Source: Ophioceras dolichostomum (lineage: Eukaryota; Ascomycota; Sordariomycetes; Magnaporthales; Ophioceraceae). From it: a stretch of 64,000 nucleotides of DNA. A program made the position numbers and the translations under genes. The notes under the pieces are model-generated. The model was not told the DNA's origin and ran no database searches. It saw nothing but the letters and a program-made list of their open reading frames with translations. The stretch spans positions 124,001 to 188,000 of the forward strand of contig PYST01000011.1 in the NCBI GenBank assembly GCA_003049485.1. Direction: 5' to 3'. Below are positions 36,915 through 47,639 of the stretch, in pieces. Position 1 is the stretch's first letter; the number at the start of each line of letters is the position of its first letter.

Positions 36915-38376
36915 ATGGCCCCAACTGCAGTAGATGCTCAGGCCGAGGTGCCTGTCGTGACCAAGATCCAACAGCACAGGGAGCCCCTGGCGCTAGGCAA
37001 GGCCTTAGACAGTTACGAGCACTTCGACAACACCCCGATCATCGGCCGGGAGTTCCCTACCGCTAAGCTCGTCGACTTCCTGAACGCCCCGAACTCGGAC
37101 GAGCTTCTTCGAGACCTGGCCATCACCAGTGAGTATCAGTACCACCACCGCCCGCCTCGCCCGCAACATTCCTATGAGGGGATAATCCTGAACCTGGACA
37201 TAAAGAACAGTTTACTTCATCATCACTGCTCACCACCCAGCAATCACATCACTAACACCTACCTCCCCAGTCTCCCAACGCGGCGTCGTCTTCTTCCGCG
37301 CCCAGGACGACCTGGACAACGAACTCCAAAAGAAGCTCATCCTCCGTCTGGGCGAGCTGACGGGGCGGCCGGCGACCTCGGGCCTGCACATCCACCCGGT
37401 GCTCAACTCGGAGCGCGAGTTCGGCGGCACGGACCCGGAGATCAGCACAATCAGCTCGGTGCAGCACAAGAAGTACTACCGGAAAGACGACGTCGACCAG
37501 CTGAGCCCCAAGAAGCAGAAGACGGCCCAGTGGCACAGCGACATCGCGTTCGAGCCTGTGCCGGCCGATTACACCTCGCTTAGGCTGGTTGAGCTGCCCA
37601 GGACCGGTGGAGGTAAGTTGTTATCCTCCTTCCTCCTGCTGGCCGCTTCGGCTCGGCATCACCAGAGACTGAGACTAATTGTACTACTCCATCAAAAAAG
37701 ATACGCTCTGGGCCTCAGGCTACGAGATCTACGACCGCATCTCGGCTCCCTACCAAAAGTTCCTCGAGTCCCTCACCGTGACGTTCGAGCAGCCGGCCTT
37801 CGCCGAGGCGGCCAAGCGCAACGGCTTCGAGCTGTACGACAAGCCGAGGGGCGCGCCCGAGAACGTCGGGGCCGAGCTGAAGGCGGTCCACCCGCTCGTG
37901 CGCACGAACCCGGTCACGGGCTGGAAGAGCATCTTCCCCGTCGGCGGGCACGTCAAGCACGTCAACGGCGTGACGGACGAGGAGAGCAAGCACCTGCTGG
38001 AGTGGTTCCTGGACCTGGTGTATTACGGCCATGATTTGCAGGTGCGGTTCAAGTGGCAGACGCCTAATGATATCGGTGAGTGATGGCACTCTCTGTCCCT
38101 GTCTGTGTAGACCTGATACGGGTGATGATTTATGGGATGGGACAGGATGACATGGGCCGGGATGGAATCTCTCTTCCAACTGGGTGGAGCGAGCTAACCG
38201 ATCATATTACATCAGCCATCTGGGACAACCGCAGCGTATTCCACACCGCGACGTTCGACTACGACGACGAGGGCGAGCGGTTCGGCAACCGAGCCGTCGG
38301 GCTCGGCGAGCGGCCGTACTTCGACCCGCAGAGCAAGTCGCGTCGGGAAGCGCTTGCTGAGGCCAAACAGTCGTGA
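36915..38376 (+). CDS. TauD/TfdA-family Fe(II)/2-oxoglutarate dioxygenase (sulfonate type)
   Basis: Four exons (36915-37128, 37271-37612, 37701-38075, 38216-38376) join in phase to 363 residues. The iron-binding triad is visible: HSD at His160 and Asp162, and the distal His320 in NRSVFHTATFDY. A basic residue for 2-oxoglutarate follows in ERFGNRAVGLGERPYF. The order and length match fungal homologues of yeast Jlp1, which oxidise alkyl sulfonates such as taurine or isethionate to an aldehyde plus sulfite, so that sulfur can be used. The enzyme is expected to be cytosolic. It shares a divergent promoter region with a Dal5-type transporter. Other TauD relatives act on herbicide-like acids or secondary metabolites, so the exact substrate is open. 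Intron 1 donor is GTGAGT and acceptor CCCAG. Confidence 0.9.
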
Positions 38377-39561
38377 TGACTCAACTTGAAGAATGCCGCG
38401 CCAGCCAGACCTTGCTCCTCACGTTCCTGGAACGTCACCCGTCTGTCAAGGAGGGAATAGCCACCTGCTATTGATCCGTACTTTTCCGTTATGCTGTTGC
38501 TTTTGTTCTTGTATCTTGTTCAATTAGTACATAGCTGTAAACGAACATGAATGTGACGAATTTCCACATGCCAGGCACTCTTTGTCATCGTCAGAGTTGT
38601 GAGCTAGGGGTTGGTACCCAAGCCGTCATGGAGAGACGGGATATTCCATGCAATACTTTGGTGCCTGGAGGAAGCCACTGAACACGCGTTCCAATTGCAT
38701 CGGCAGTGAGTCACTCCTCTCCTTGTTGTTGAGAAGATGAGTCGAAAAGTGATGAAGAACCATTCTGCCTTGGCGCCACCGATCTTATTAGCGTCTAGGC
38801 CTCCAGGAGACAGTGCAGGCACCCGTCGCGTCGGCCAATCGCGTCGACGATCAGCGGTTGGGTTGTTGGCCTCAGGCTACAACAGCAATGCCACCCCTGC
38901 AAAACCCTTGAGACAGCCTGTATCCGTCCCAAAAAGATTGATCAGACCGGTTTTCCTTTCCCTCATCAATATGGAGGCCGCCCCCGTAAAATTACGTGGC
39001 GGTTCAGCCGCACCTTGGCTCATTTTTCGACAGGAAACGCTGTAACTCCCCTGCATCATTGGAGACTCAGCCCTGACTGGGTCCTGACTGGGGTCAAGAA
39101 TGCGAAGAAGAGGTGTTGAGGTAGGTCGTCAGTGGGTTTCGCAAGCAAGCAAGCAATTCACTGATTGATCATGCCACATGCAACAACAGCTGCACAGAGC
39201 TCTGTGCCGCAGCAGAACTAAAGTTGTGATGCAAGGAGCTCCAGGACAGGACGGGCTAGCTTGGTGACCTCTCCTCTTTGTGTAGCTAAAATGCGCAAGT
39301 CGAAGTATATATTCTCGCCCTCTTCTCTTTGATCGTCCTCGTTCCCCTCTTTGCCCCTCTCTTCAACACTGGTCTGGCAATCTACCGTCTGATGGTTTTG
39401 CGCCTCGCAACCCAGTTGTTGCGATCAAGTAAACTGAACCTCTTACTACCACCACCAATTGACTATCCTGTCTGTTATGCTCCCTATCTGGTCACCCATT
39501 TTGCTTTGCGCTGCACCCCATTTCCACTCGTGACCAATCCAGCCAAAGCGTCCAATCCAAC
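38377..39561. other. Spacer between dioxygenase and DUF4139 gene
   Basis: No gene is supported. The right part (39290-39561) is a pyrimidine-rich leader of the next gene. Confidence 0.5.
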
Positions 39562-42174
39562 ATGGAGGCCGTCAATAAGCTGGAGTATCGCGTCCGCGAT
39601 CTCCCCACGCGCTCTGTGACACTCTTCCCGACCCGTGCCCAGGTCGTTCGAGACATCAAAGATGTGCCCCTGAAGGTAAGAACAAAAGAACACGCCCGCC
39701 ACGTCTCCAATGCCGTACTCATTGTCGTCTTTTCCACTCGCAGCCGCTAACTTTATTTACCTCCTCTCCCTTCACAGCCTGGTGCCAACCAAATCACCAT
39801 CGTGGGCCTGACCCCCACCGTCGACGAGCACTCGATCAAGGTCGAGGGTACGGGAGCTGCCATCATCACCGACATCTCGGTCGAGCTTCTCCCCAACCGC
39901 GAGATCTTCGAGGACATCTACCCGGATTCGGACGACGACAAGTCCGAGTCCGACTCCGAGAGCGAGTCTGACGACGACGACGACAAGCAGGACACGCCCG
40001 AGCTGAAGGCGGTCCGCAAGAAGCTGCAGGCCCTGCGCGACGAGCAGAGGCGGGCCAAGGAGATCGTGCTCAGCTCCGAGAGCCGGCTCAAGATCCTCGA
40101 CGCGTACGGCAAGATGCTCGACCGCAAGCGCGGGGTCGAGATCGACGACGGCCTCGAGAAGTACCGCACCGAGAGGCAGAAGGTGTTCCAGGATCACATG
40201 GATGGCTCCGTCCGCGACCGGGAGATCCAAGAAGAAATCCTCGAGCTGTTCAAGGAGGAGCACAAGCTCGAGAAGGCCCGCCAGAAGGAGGAGCTCAAGC
40301 TCGAGAAGGTGAAGGCTAAGCAGCGAAAGATCAAGGAGAAGGAGAAGGAGAAGCTCCGCCGGCGCGAGGCCGAGAAGCAGAAGGAGAAGAAGCGCATCCG
40401 CAAGGAGCGGGAGAACTTCTGGGCGCGCCAGTGCTACACCCTGCGCATCTCGCTCGACGCCACGGGCGGCAACAACAACTTCACGCCGTCCTCGTCGCGA
40501 CGCAGCTCCATCGCGGGCGACATCATCAAGCCTGTCGTCGAAAAGGAGGCAGCCGTAGCCGCTGCGGGACAGGCGCCCTCTTCGGAAGACGGCGGCAGCA
40601 ACAGCCAGCAGCTGCCGACGTGCGACCTGTCGCTGACGTACGTGACGGCCTCAGCCTTCTGGGCACCGTCGTACGACCTCGCGCTCTCGACCACGGCCAA
40701 CACGGGCCAGTTGTGCTTCGATGCGCAGCTGACCAACATGACATGCGAGTCGTGGAACGCCTGCAAGGTGATCCTGTCGACGAGCCAGACGACCTTCTCG
40801 GGCCTCAAGGACGCCATCCCGACGCTCACGCCCTGGCGCGTCAAGCTCGCGCCCCGCGGCGTCACCTACCACGACGTCCTCAACAGCCGCGAGGAGCGCG
40901 CCCAGAAGGACGGCTGGGACGCCCAGCAGCAGAACGTGTGGGCCGCGCAGAAGCCGCGGAACCAGCTGTTTGGCGTCAGCGCCATGACCGAGGACGCTCT
41001 GCGCAGCAAGGGCGGCGCGAACATGTTCTCCAATTCTTACGCCGCCCCTGCTCCCCCCATGGCGAAGTCTAAGAAGATGTCAGCGCCTCCCATGCAGCAG
41101 CTGCAGCAGCAGGCCGTACAGTCCGTGGGCGGTCTGTTCGGCGCCAGCAGCAACACGGCCGCCTTCGGCGCCGCTTCTTCGAACAACTACATCTCCCACG
41201 GGCCGCCCATGGCCGAGATGAACGCGATGCTTGCGGCACCGGCGGCGCCGGTGCCGGGCGGCCGAGGAGGAGGTGGCAGTCGGGGTCTGTTCCGGAGCCG
41301 CACGGCGGCCTCCCGATCTGCCGACCGGCGGGCCGAGGGCGGCGCTGCCGGTGGCGACGGCTCGGGAGACGGCTCGGAGGACGAGGACGCGGACGAGGAC
41401 GGCGCCACGATCCTACCGGAGCCCACTCCCGAGCTGTCGTTCCAGGAGTCCTCGTTCGAGGAGACGGGCCTGACGACGACGTACGACCTGCCGGGCCTCA
41501 AGAACCTCCCCCCGAGCTCGACGCCGTCCAAGCAGCGCGTGGCGCGCGTCTCGTTCGCGAGCGTGGCCTTCTCGCACACGGTCGTGGCCAAGTACAAGCC
41601 GGCCGCCTTCCTGAAGGTGAAGGTCCGCAACGCGAGCAAGCTCACGCTGCTCAAGGGCCCCGTCGGCCTGACGCTCGACTCGTCCTTCATGGGCCGCTCG
41701 ACCTTGCCGAGGTGCAGCTCCGGAGACTCGTTCACGCTCAGCCTGGGGGTCGACCCGGCCATCCGCGTCGCGTACCCGAAGCCCGACGTGAAGCGCAGCA
41801 CCTTGGGTCTATTCTCCAAGGAGGACCGCTCGGCCTACACGCGGTCCGTCACGCTCGTCAACACGCGCGCGGGTCCCTCCGCGAAGCCGGTCACCGTCAT
41901 CGTGTACGACCAGGCGCCCGTCAGCGAGGACGAGAAGCTGCGGGTCGAGATCGTGCAGCCGCGCGGGATGGCCGTGGGGGGTCCCGGCATCGCCGCGGGG
42001 CAGCCCGGACGGGACGCGGTCAAGGAGGACAAGGACTGGGGACGCGCCATGGCGGCGCTGAGGAAGGCCGGCGAGATCACGTGGGACGTCACGCTCAACC
42101 CCGGCAGGGCCGTCAAGCTTGGGCTCGAGTACGAGGTCGCTTGCCCTGCCGGCGAGCACGTCATGCAGTGCTAG
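39562..42174 (+). CDS. DUF4140/DUF4139-domain protein with charged coiled coil
   Basis: Two exons (39562-39675, 39778-42174) join in phase to 836 residues. The first (SVTLFPTRAQVVRDI, then QITIVGLTPTVDEHSIKVEG) is the N-terminal DUF4140 unit. An acidic stretch (DSDDDKSESDSESESDDDDD) follows. A long Lys/Glu-rich coiled coil spans about residues 105-245. The C-terminal DUF4139 unit begins near LPTCDLSLTYVTASAFWAPS and ends with LGLEYEVACPAGEHV just before the stop. Two inserted low-complexity regions (Gln/Ala- and Gly/Asp-rich) interrupt it. Fungal homologues are conserved but uncharacterised; the bacterial name mucoidy inhibitor A says little about role. The same frame stays open for 101 codons beyond the TAG at 42172-42174. 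Confidence 0.87.
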
Positions 42175-42480
42175 GATGGGGCCGCCCAAGCTCGGCAGGA
42201 TGAGGTGAATCTGGAGGAGGATAATAACGATAGCAACTACGGGATGGGGTGGGATGGTGGGAAGGAGGCTGCCGGGCTGGGCGACGACAATGACAATGTT
42301 CTTCAGAAGCAACAGAAGAACGATGACGACTCGAACGTCGGGATCGAGAACGATGCTCTGAGAATCAGTGCTGATGGGAATGCCACTGTGGATACTTCCA
42401 AGAGTGGTGGTTCCGGGAAGAGGAATACCCTCAAGCGGCTGATGAAGAGGACTGGGCTTGGGAATCTTGGGTTTACTTGA
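42175..42480 (+). other. In-frame open extension after the DUF4139 stop (101 codons)
   Basis: The frame of the DUF4139 gene continues without a stop from 42175 to the TGA at 42478-42480. It encodes a hydrophilic segment with acidic and Asn/Lys-rich parts and a basic end (RNTLKRLMKRTGLGNLGF). Codon use is less C/G-ending than in the main gene. No ATG opens it. An intron of 39 bases (42136-42174) could join the two in frame but would be unusually short and lacks a branch point. Readthrough, a fresh nonsense change, or chance remain. Confidence 0.4.
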
Positions 42481-42838
42481 CGATGATGTGGTCCTTCGAA
42501 GGATCACGGCACCTGTTTGACTAGATAGTTTCCTTGCGTACCTAGGTAGGGAGTTCTGCTTTAGGAACCCACAAATTGACTTCTCTTACAATGAGTTCTC
42601 TTACAGTCTGACGCTTCAACTATGCCCGCCCGGCATGCTCTCTCACCCTTTGTCTTCAACATCAAGCCCGTCCAAACGCCGCCGCGCCAACGCAACCAAC
42701 ATTTCCCTCCCACTCTCAACCTACAGCTTCCCACGAAGGAAAACAGCTCATCTCTCCTCCCCTACCGTCAGACAGCCAACTACCTAACACACCCACTCAG
42801 CGATCATTATCATCACCATCACAATCAATCCTCATCAC
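42481..42838. other. Convergent spacer before the P450 gene
   Basis: It holds one copy of the palindrome TACCTAGGTA (42539-42548) and C/A-rich sequence. No gene is seen. Confidence 0.5.
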
Positions 42839-44086
42839 TCAGTCCTCCTCCTCCATAACAGGCCGACACCAAGCATGAAGATGCCTCCTATAAAAGTGCG
42901 GCGTGAAGCAATCCCTCCACGCCATGTCCTCCGCCGTCGTGCCGTCCAGCTCCATCTCGAACCTTCCCAGCATGACCGCGAACACGGTGAAGACCTCCGC
43001 GTACGCCAGGTTCAGCCCCAGACAGCTCCTGGGCCCCTTGGAGAACGGCACCAGCCACCCGTCCAGCTTCGCGCCGGTGTCCAGCCACCTCTCCGGCCGG
43101 AACGCCGCAGCGTCCTCCCCGAACACCCGGGGAGACATGTGCACCAGCACCGTCGACATGCCCACCACCGTGCCCGCCGGCACGACGTGTCCGCCGATGG
43201 TGACCACACCAAAACTGGGTGGCACGACGCGCAGCAGGGGCGACGCGACGGCGGGGGAGTGGCGGAGCGATTCTTTGACTGTTGCGCTAAGGAGCGGCAG
43301 GGCTTCGAGGACTTCCAGAGACGGCAGGCCCGAGACGCTGCCATCTCCTCCTGCATCAGGCCCCCACGCGCCCCGGACCTCCTCCTTCAGCCTCCTGTAC
43401 AGCTCCGGCTGCGCGAGCACATGATAAAAACCCACGTTCAGCGCGTCGCCCACCGTGACGGACCCCGCGAACAGCATCGTCTGCGCCTCCTCGTACAGGC
43501 TCGTCGCGTCCGGGATCTTCGTCGTCCCACCCTTCTTCTCATACGCCTTGGGGTCGATCAACCGGTGGTAGATCGTCTCGTGCTTCTCGTGCGCGCCCTC
43601 CTCGGCGGCCTTCCGCTCCAGCGCCTCGGGCCCCTTCTCCAGGACTTCTCGGACCTGCTCCCCGAGGAGGATCTGCAGGTTCGTGAGGCCGGCCATGTCC
43701 GGGGCCAGCTTCGAGAGCAGGTGGGGCGGGACGGAGAAGACCAGCTTGCGGAGCAGGGGGAAGTGCCGGAAGAGGGGGAAGGATGAGAGGGATAAATCCA
43801 TAGCTTCGACGATGGGGGCCCGGAAGTTGGTGGAGCCGGAGGAGAGGGCCGAGACGGACTGCGCGAAGCAGAAGGCGGTGATGGTGTCCATCGAGAAGCA
43901 GCGGAAGGCGAAGAGGAGATCTGATGAGTGGGAGGATGCGTTGCGGGTGGTTAAGGCGGAGATTAGCTTGGAGGCCTGTTTGTTGTTGTTGTCAGGTCGG
44001 TCAGTCACATTATCTCATCAGTGGGCAGATAGGAGAATCATCATCGGTAGGGTAGGGCTGGGTAGGTTGGTGGGCAGGGAGATTTT

Positions 44087-44140
<54 letters not shown>

Positions 44141-44889
44141 AAGAGAGCGCACTCACGTTTTTGTGCACAAGCCACTGCATGTTTAGGATCGCCCGACGGG
44201 AGAAGAGCGGTCGCAGCACGTCCTTGCGGTCGTTGGCCTCCGCGTAGGTCAGGAACCCGAACGAGCTGTGGTCCTCGCCGAAGGACTCGTACAGCTTCCG
44301 CTCCTTGTCCCAGCGGAGGTGCGAGTTGTAGATGTCGTAGAAGGCGTCGGGGTTTCCGAAGTGTAGCTTTTTTGCGTTATGTTATCATCTGATTGGATTT
44401 CTTTCTTTCGTTCTTTCTCACTTTTTCGTCGCCGCGGCCGAGATAGGAATGATGATCAAACAGGAAAAGCATTTTTTCTTACCTCGTTAGGAGCGACTCT
44501 GATGACATCGCCTACCATGCCATACTCACTTCTTGTTAGCATTACTGTCGCGTAGTACGTAGATGGATGCATCGGGGAAAGAAAAGGAAGGGGAGGGAAG
44601 ATTCGTGGACTTCGAACGGCAAACATGGAGGGGAGATGAGAAGATGGAGAGGGAAGGGGGTTGACTGTTCACCATATTGCTGATGAAGCCTGATCAGCAC
44701 GTCAGTCATAGACTCCTGCGTGTACACCTCGATATAAGTCTTCCACCAGTCCGTCGCCGCGGCGATCCGCGGGCCGGGAAACTTTCGGAGCGGGTGGAAG
44801 AAGAGGTTGTAGACCAGCTGGCCGGCCTTCCAGGTGCCCCAGGCGAGGAACAGCGTCCAAACGATGAGTGGGATGTTTAGGCCGGCCAT
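42839..44889 (-). CDS. Cytochrome P450 monooxygenase
   Basis: Four exons (44889-44673, 44511-44483, 44366-44157, 43975-42839) join in phase to 530 residues; exon 2 is only 29 bases (GDVIRVAPNE). An N-terminal membrane anchor (IPLIVWTLFLAWGTW) is followed by HPLRKFPGPRIAA, the proline-rich hinge. ExxR is seen as ESLR, the PERF-like motif as FRPERW, and the heme-binding loop as PFSKGPRSCLG with Cys470. These place it as a class II, ER-bound fungal P450 that needs a reductase partner. The I-helix reads MLFAGSVTVGDA, so the usual acidic residue before the conserved Thr is absent. Family and substrate cannot be told. No neighbouring biosynthetic core gene is visible, so it does not sit in an obvious metabolite cluster. 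A CT microsatellite lies in intron 3. Confidence 0.9.
44091..44137. repeat. CT dinucleotide microsatellite in a P450 intron
   Basis: More than 20 CT units run from about 44091 to 44137 inside intron 3 of the P450 gene, close to the donor site on the transcribed strand (44156). Confidence 0.9.
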
Positions 44890-45928
44890 CGTAGAAGAGT
44901 TTGTGGAGTGGTATCGTTTTCTAGCTCGCGCAGGGAGTCTCGTGGTGCTCACGAGGTTTTGGTAGGAAGCGTTTACGGGGATTTGGTGCACAGGATAGAT
45001 AAGGTGGTGGATAGATAGATAGCGGGATGCAGTCACGAATGCAGAAGAGAGCTCCAAGATGCGGCGACGCAGGAAGCTTTGGAGGAGAGGAGGGGAAAGT
45101 CGAGTGAGGGGCTCAGCCAAGCAAACTACGGCATGCCTGCCTTTGAGGAGGAGGAGAGGAGCACTTGGGGAGGGGCGAAGAGTCCTGGAGCTGAAAAGTC
45201 ATATGCCTGGCTGTCAATGCTGTGAGACATCGCTTGGTGATTTGAGAGGAGGCACACAGCTCACTTTTCATTAAAAAAAACAAAAAATTTTTATTCTTCT
45301 GTCTCTTGTTAGCTTGTGAATTTTTGAGGACGACGACGTCTTACACCCAACGACGACGCGTTCACATCAACCATCAACCAACCATCATCAGCCCCGTTTC
45401 TGACCAGGGTAGAGCTCCGAAAACTTACAGCTACAGCATGCATTTGGTGGCTTGTGATAAGAAAGCCGCTAGCGCAGTGCCAAGGGGCTTCCGTCTCAGT
45501 CACGCCCGGGCTAATTTTCTTCTCTTTTTCAGCTGGCAGGGTCCGGGTAGCTGAGCCGTTTCTGGGCGTTTTCTGGGCGCGGGTCCGGCGGACAGTTTAT
45601 TACGGTTGCCTGACTGGGTGGCCTGCACCAGCGTGCCTGCAATGTATAATAGTACACGTCAATTATTGGTTAAGAAGCATATGTACAAATGTGCAGTATC
45701 TGTGTCAGGAGTCGTTGGGCCTGTGAAGGAAAGGAGGAAATTTGTGCCGCGCTGCTGGAATCAGAGGTGTAAGACGTCGTCCTCAGAGTGATGTGATTCG
45801 CACACCCCCTGCACTGTACTGGACTAGTCTACTACGCGCAGCCTATCTTCTACGTAAGGACTTCGTAGCTACCAGTGCTATAGACGAACGAATAGTGCGC
45901 TAGTTCTCTCTTAGCTTCCCTCTTCCCC
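44890..45928. other. Spacer upstream of the P450 gene
   Basis: No gene is seen. The segment holds the P450 promoter and 5' leader on the left and the 3' side of the rhodopsin-domain gene on the right. The P450 frame runs on upstream to about 45120, but the ATG at 44889 directly precedes the membrane anchor and is preferred. Confidence 0.45.
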
Positions 45929-47639
45929 TCAAACGGCTCGCCCAGGCAGGCCCTTGTTCCCATAGTTTACAGACCACTCCGTGTTCTTGGAGATGATCAT
46001 CTGCCGCCGGCTAGACTCGCTGCCGACGCTACCCTGGTCCTCCATGTCCCCTTTTCCCACCTCGACCTTGTACTCCACCCCGTCCCAGCGGACCGTTGGA
46101 GGACTCGGCTTGCTGCTGTGGGTGCTAATACCTTTCTCAACCGCAACATGTCTTCCTGGATGCGCCAGACCCGCCTCCGCATCCACATCCACGTCCACAT
46201 CCACGTCCTCCTTGTAACCAGTGCCACCAGTGCGGGCCATGGACTCGGCGATCGGAGTGGGACTGGCCGCAGTAAGCGACTTGGCTCCAGCGCTCCCGCC
46301 GCCGATCACGCCGTTCCGCCTGCCATTGAGGCTGGAAAGAGAGTACTCTCCGCCGTTGCCCTTGGATCCGCCAGTGGCAGAGGACTTCTTGCTTCCGCCG
46401 ATAGTAGTGCCGTCTCCTGCTCCACCCGCCGCACCGCCGTAGTTTGTGTTGAGGGCAGACATGAAGGGCCGCAGACACGGCGTAGTGGTGGTTATAATGG
46501 CTAGGCAGATCTCGGCCTGGGTGCAAATGGCGGGCAGCACCCCATTAAGCGACCGGTCGCCCGACGAGAGCTGCCCGGCCATGAATGAGAGGCGGAGGAT
46601 CGCAGGGACGATGATACTAGAAAAAAGAAAACCCGAAGGCGCGATGTCAGAGGGGCACATTTCCTACTGGTGATATAGTAGGTCGATATACTCACGGCAG
46701 ACGAAGCCCAAAGGCAAAGATGACCACAAGCTTCTTCGCAAGGGACAGCTGGAGGCCATGCACCAACAACATGGACAGAGCAAAGAGCGACAGCTCGGTC
46801 AGGACGTCGAAAGAAGCAACCGCCTGCCAGCGAGTGAGCTAGACAGAAGGTTGGGGAGAAGTTGGAAGATTATTGTCAGCCTGTCTATGCCTGCACATCA
46901 GAGCAATACGAATACCAAGGATCCTAGACCCAATGAGGTGGAGGAACAAAGCATACCAAGCCATAGCATTCCGTCCCGACAAATATCCACGGCTGCGTGC
47001 CGTCGCACCGGAGAGCCAGGAGGAAGGCCGAAAGGACCATGAACAGAGTCGCACCGCCGAGGACCACCTTCGCCGCCTGGTTGTGACGCCTGTCCGGCGA
47101 GAGGCGGATGAAGAGCAGACCCACGGAGCACTTGGTGAGCCACATGGCGAGGACGTAGAGGATGTCGCTGACGTAGAGGTTCTTTTGCCACTCCGCCAGG
47201 TCGGCCGCCGAGCTCTCGGGGATCGCCTTGCCGAATCCCCTCGACACGGCCGCGAAGATCATGGCGGACTGGATGACGGCGAAGAGCTGCGTGAGGTGAG
47301 GTGAGAGAGGAACCCAGCATTAGTACTAGTAAAAAAAAGGCGCTATAGTAGTAGCACGCTCAAGTTGTTCTCAGCGGGAGACCACCAAGGCGAAGCGGAA
47401 CTTACCATCGACATGGCGGCCAGAATGTCGTCCCAGGCGAACTTGGTTCTGAACTCACGCCGGATGTATACTCGGAGCAAGAGCGAGGTGAAAGCGAAGG
47501 CCAGACCGAGGGCCGTGAGGATGACGACAACGCCGCCTTGGTTCGTGGGCGTGATGATGGCAAACGGAGCCTGCTGCCCGGGAGGCGGCGGCAGGCCTCC
47601 ACCGGCATCAGAATCTGGTGCTCCTTCTCCTCCTGCCAT
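45929..47639 (-). CDS. PTH11-like integral membrane protein (fungal rhodopsin domain)
   Basis: Four exons (47639-47406, 47286-46957, 46838-46696, 46616-45929) join in phase to 464 residues. Six to seven hydrophobic helices span about residues 30-290. Typical family marks are LLLRVYIRREFRTKFAWDDI after helix 1, VSDILYVLAMWLTKCSVGLL, and RWQAVASFDVLTELSLFALS. Proteins of this type are fungal GPCR-like receptors or uncharacterised membrane proteins. No CFEM domain precedes the helices. The cytosolic tail (about 290-464) is low-complexity with a Gly/Ser part and a VDVDVDVD repeat. Ligand and signalling partner are unknown. Start chosen at the first ATG in frame, shortly before helix 1. Confidence 0.85.
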
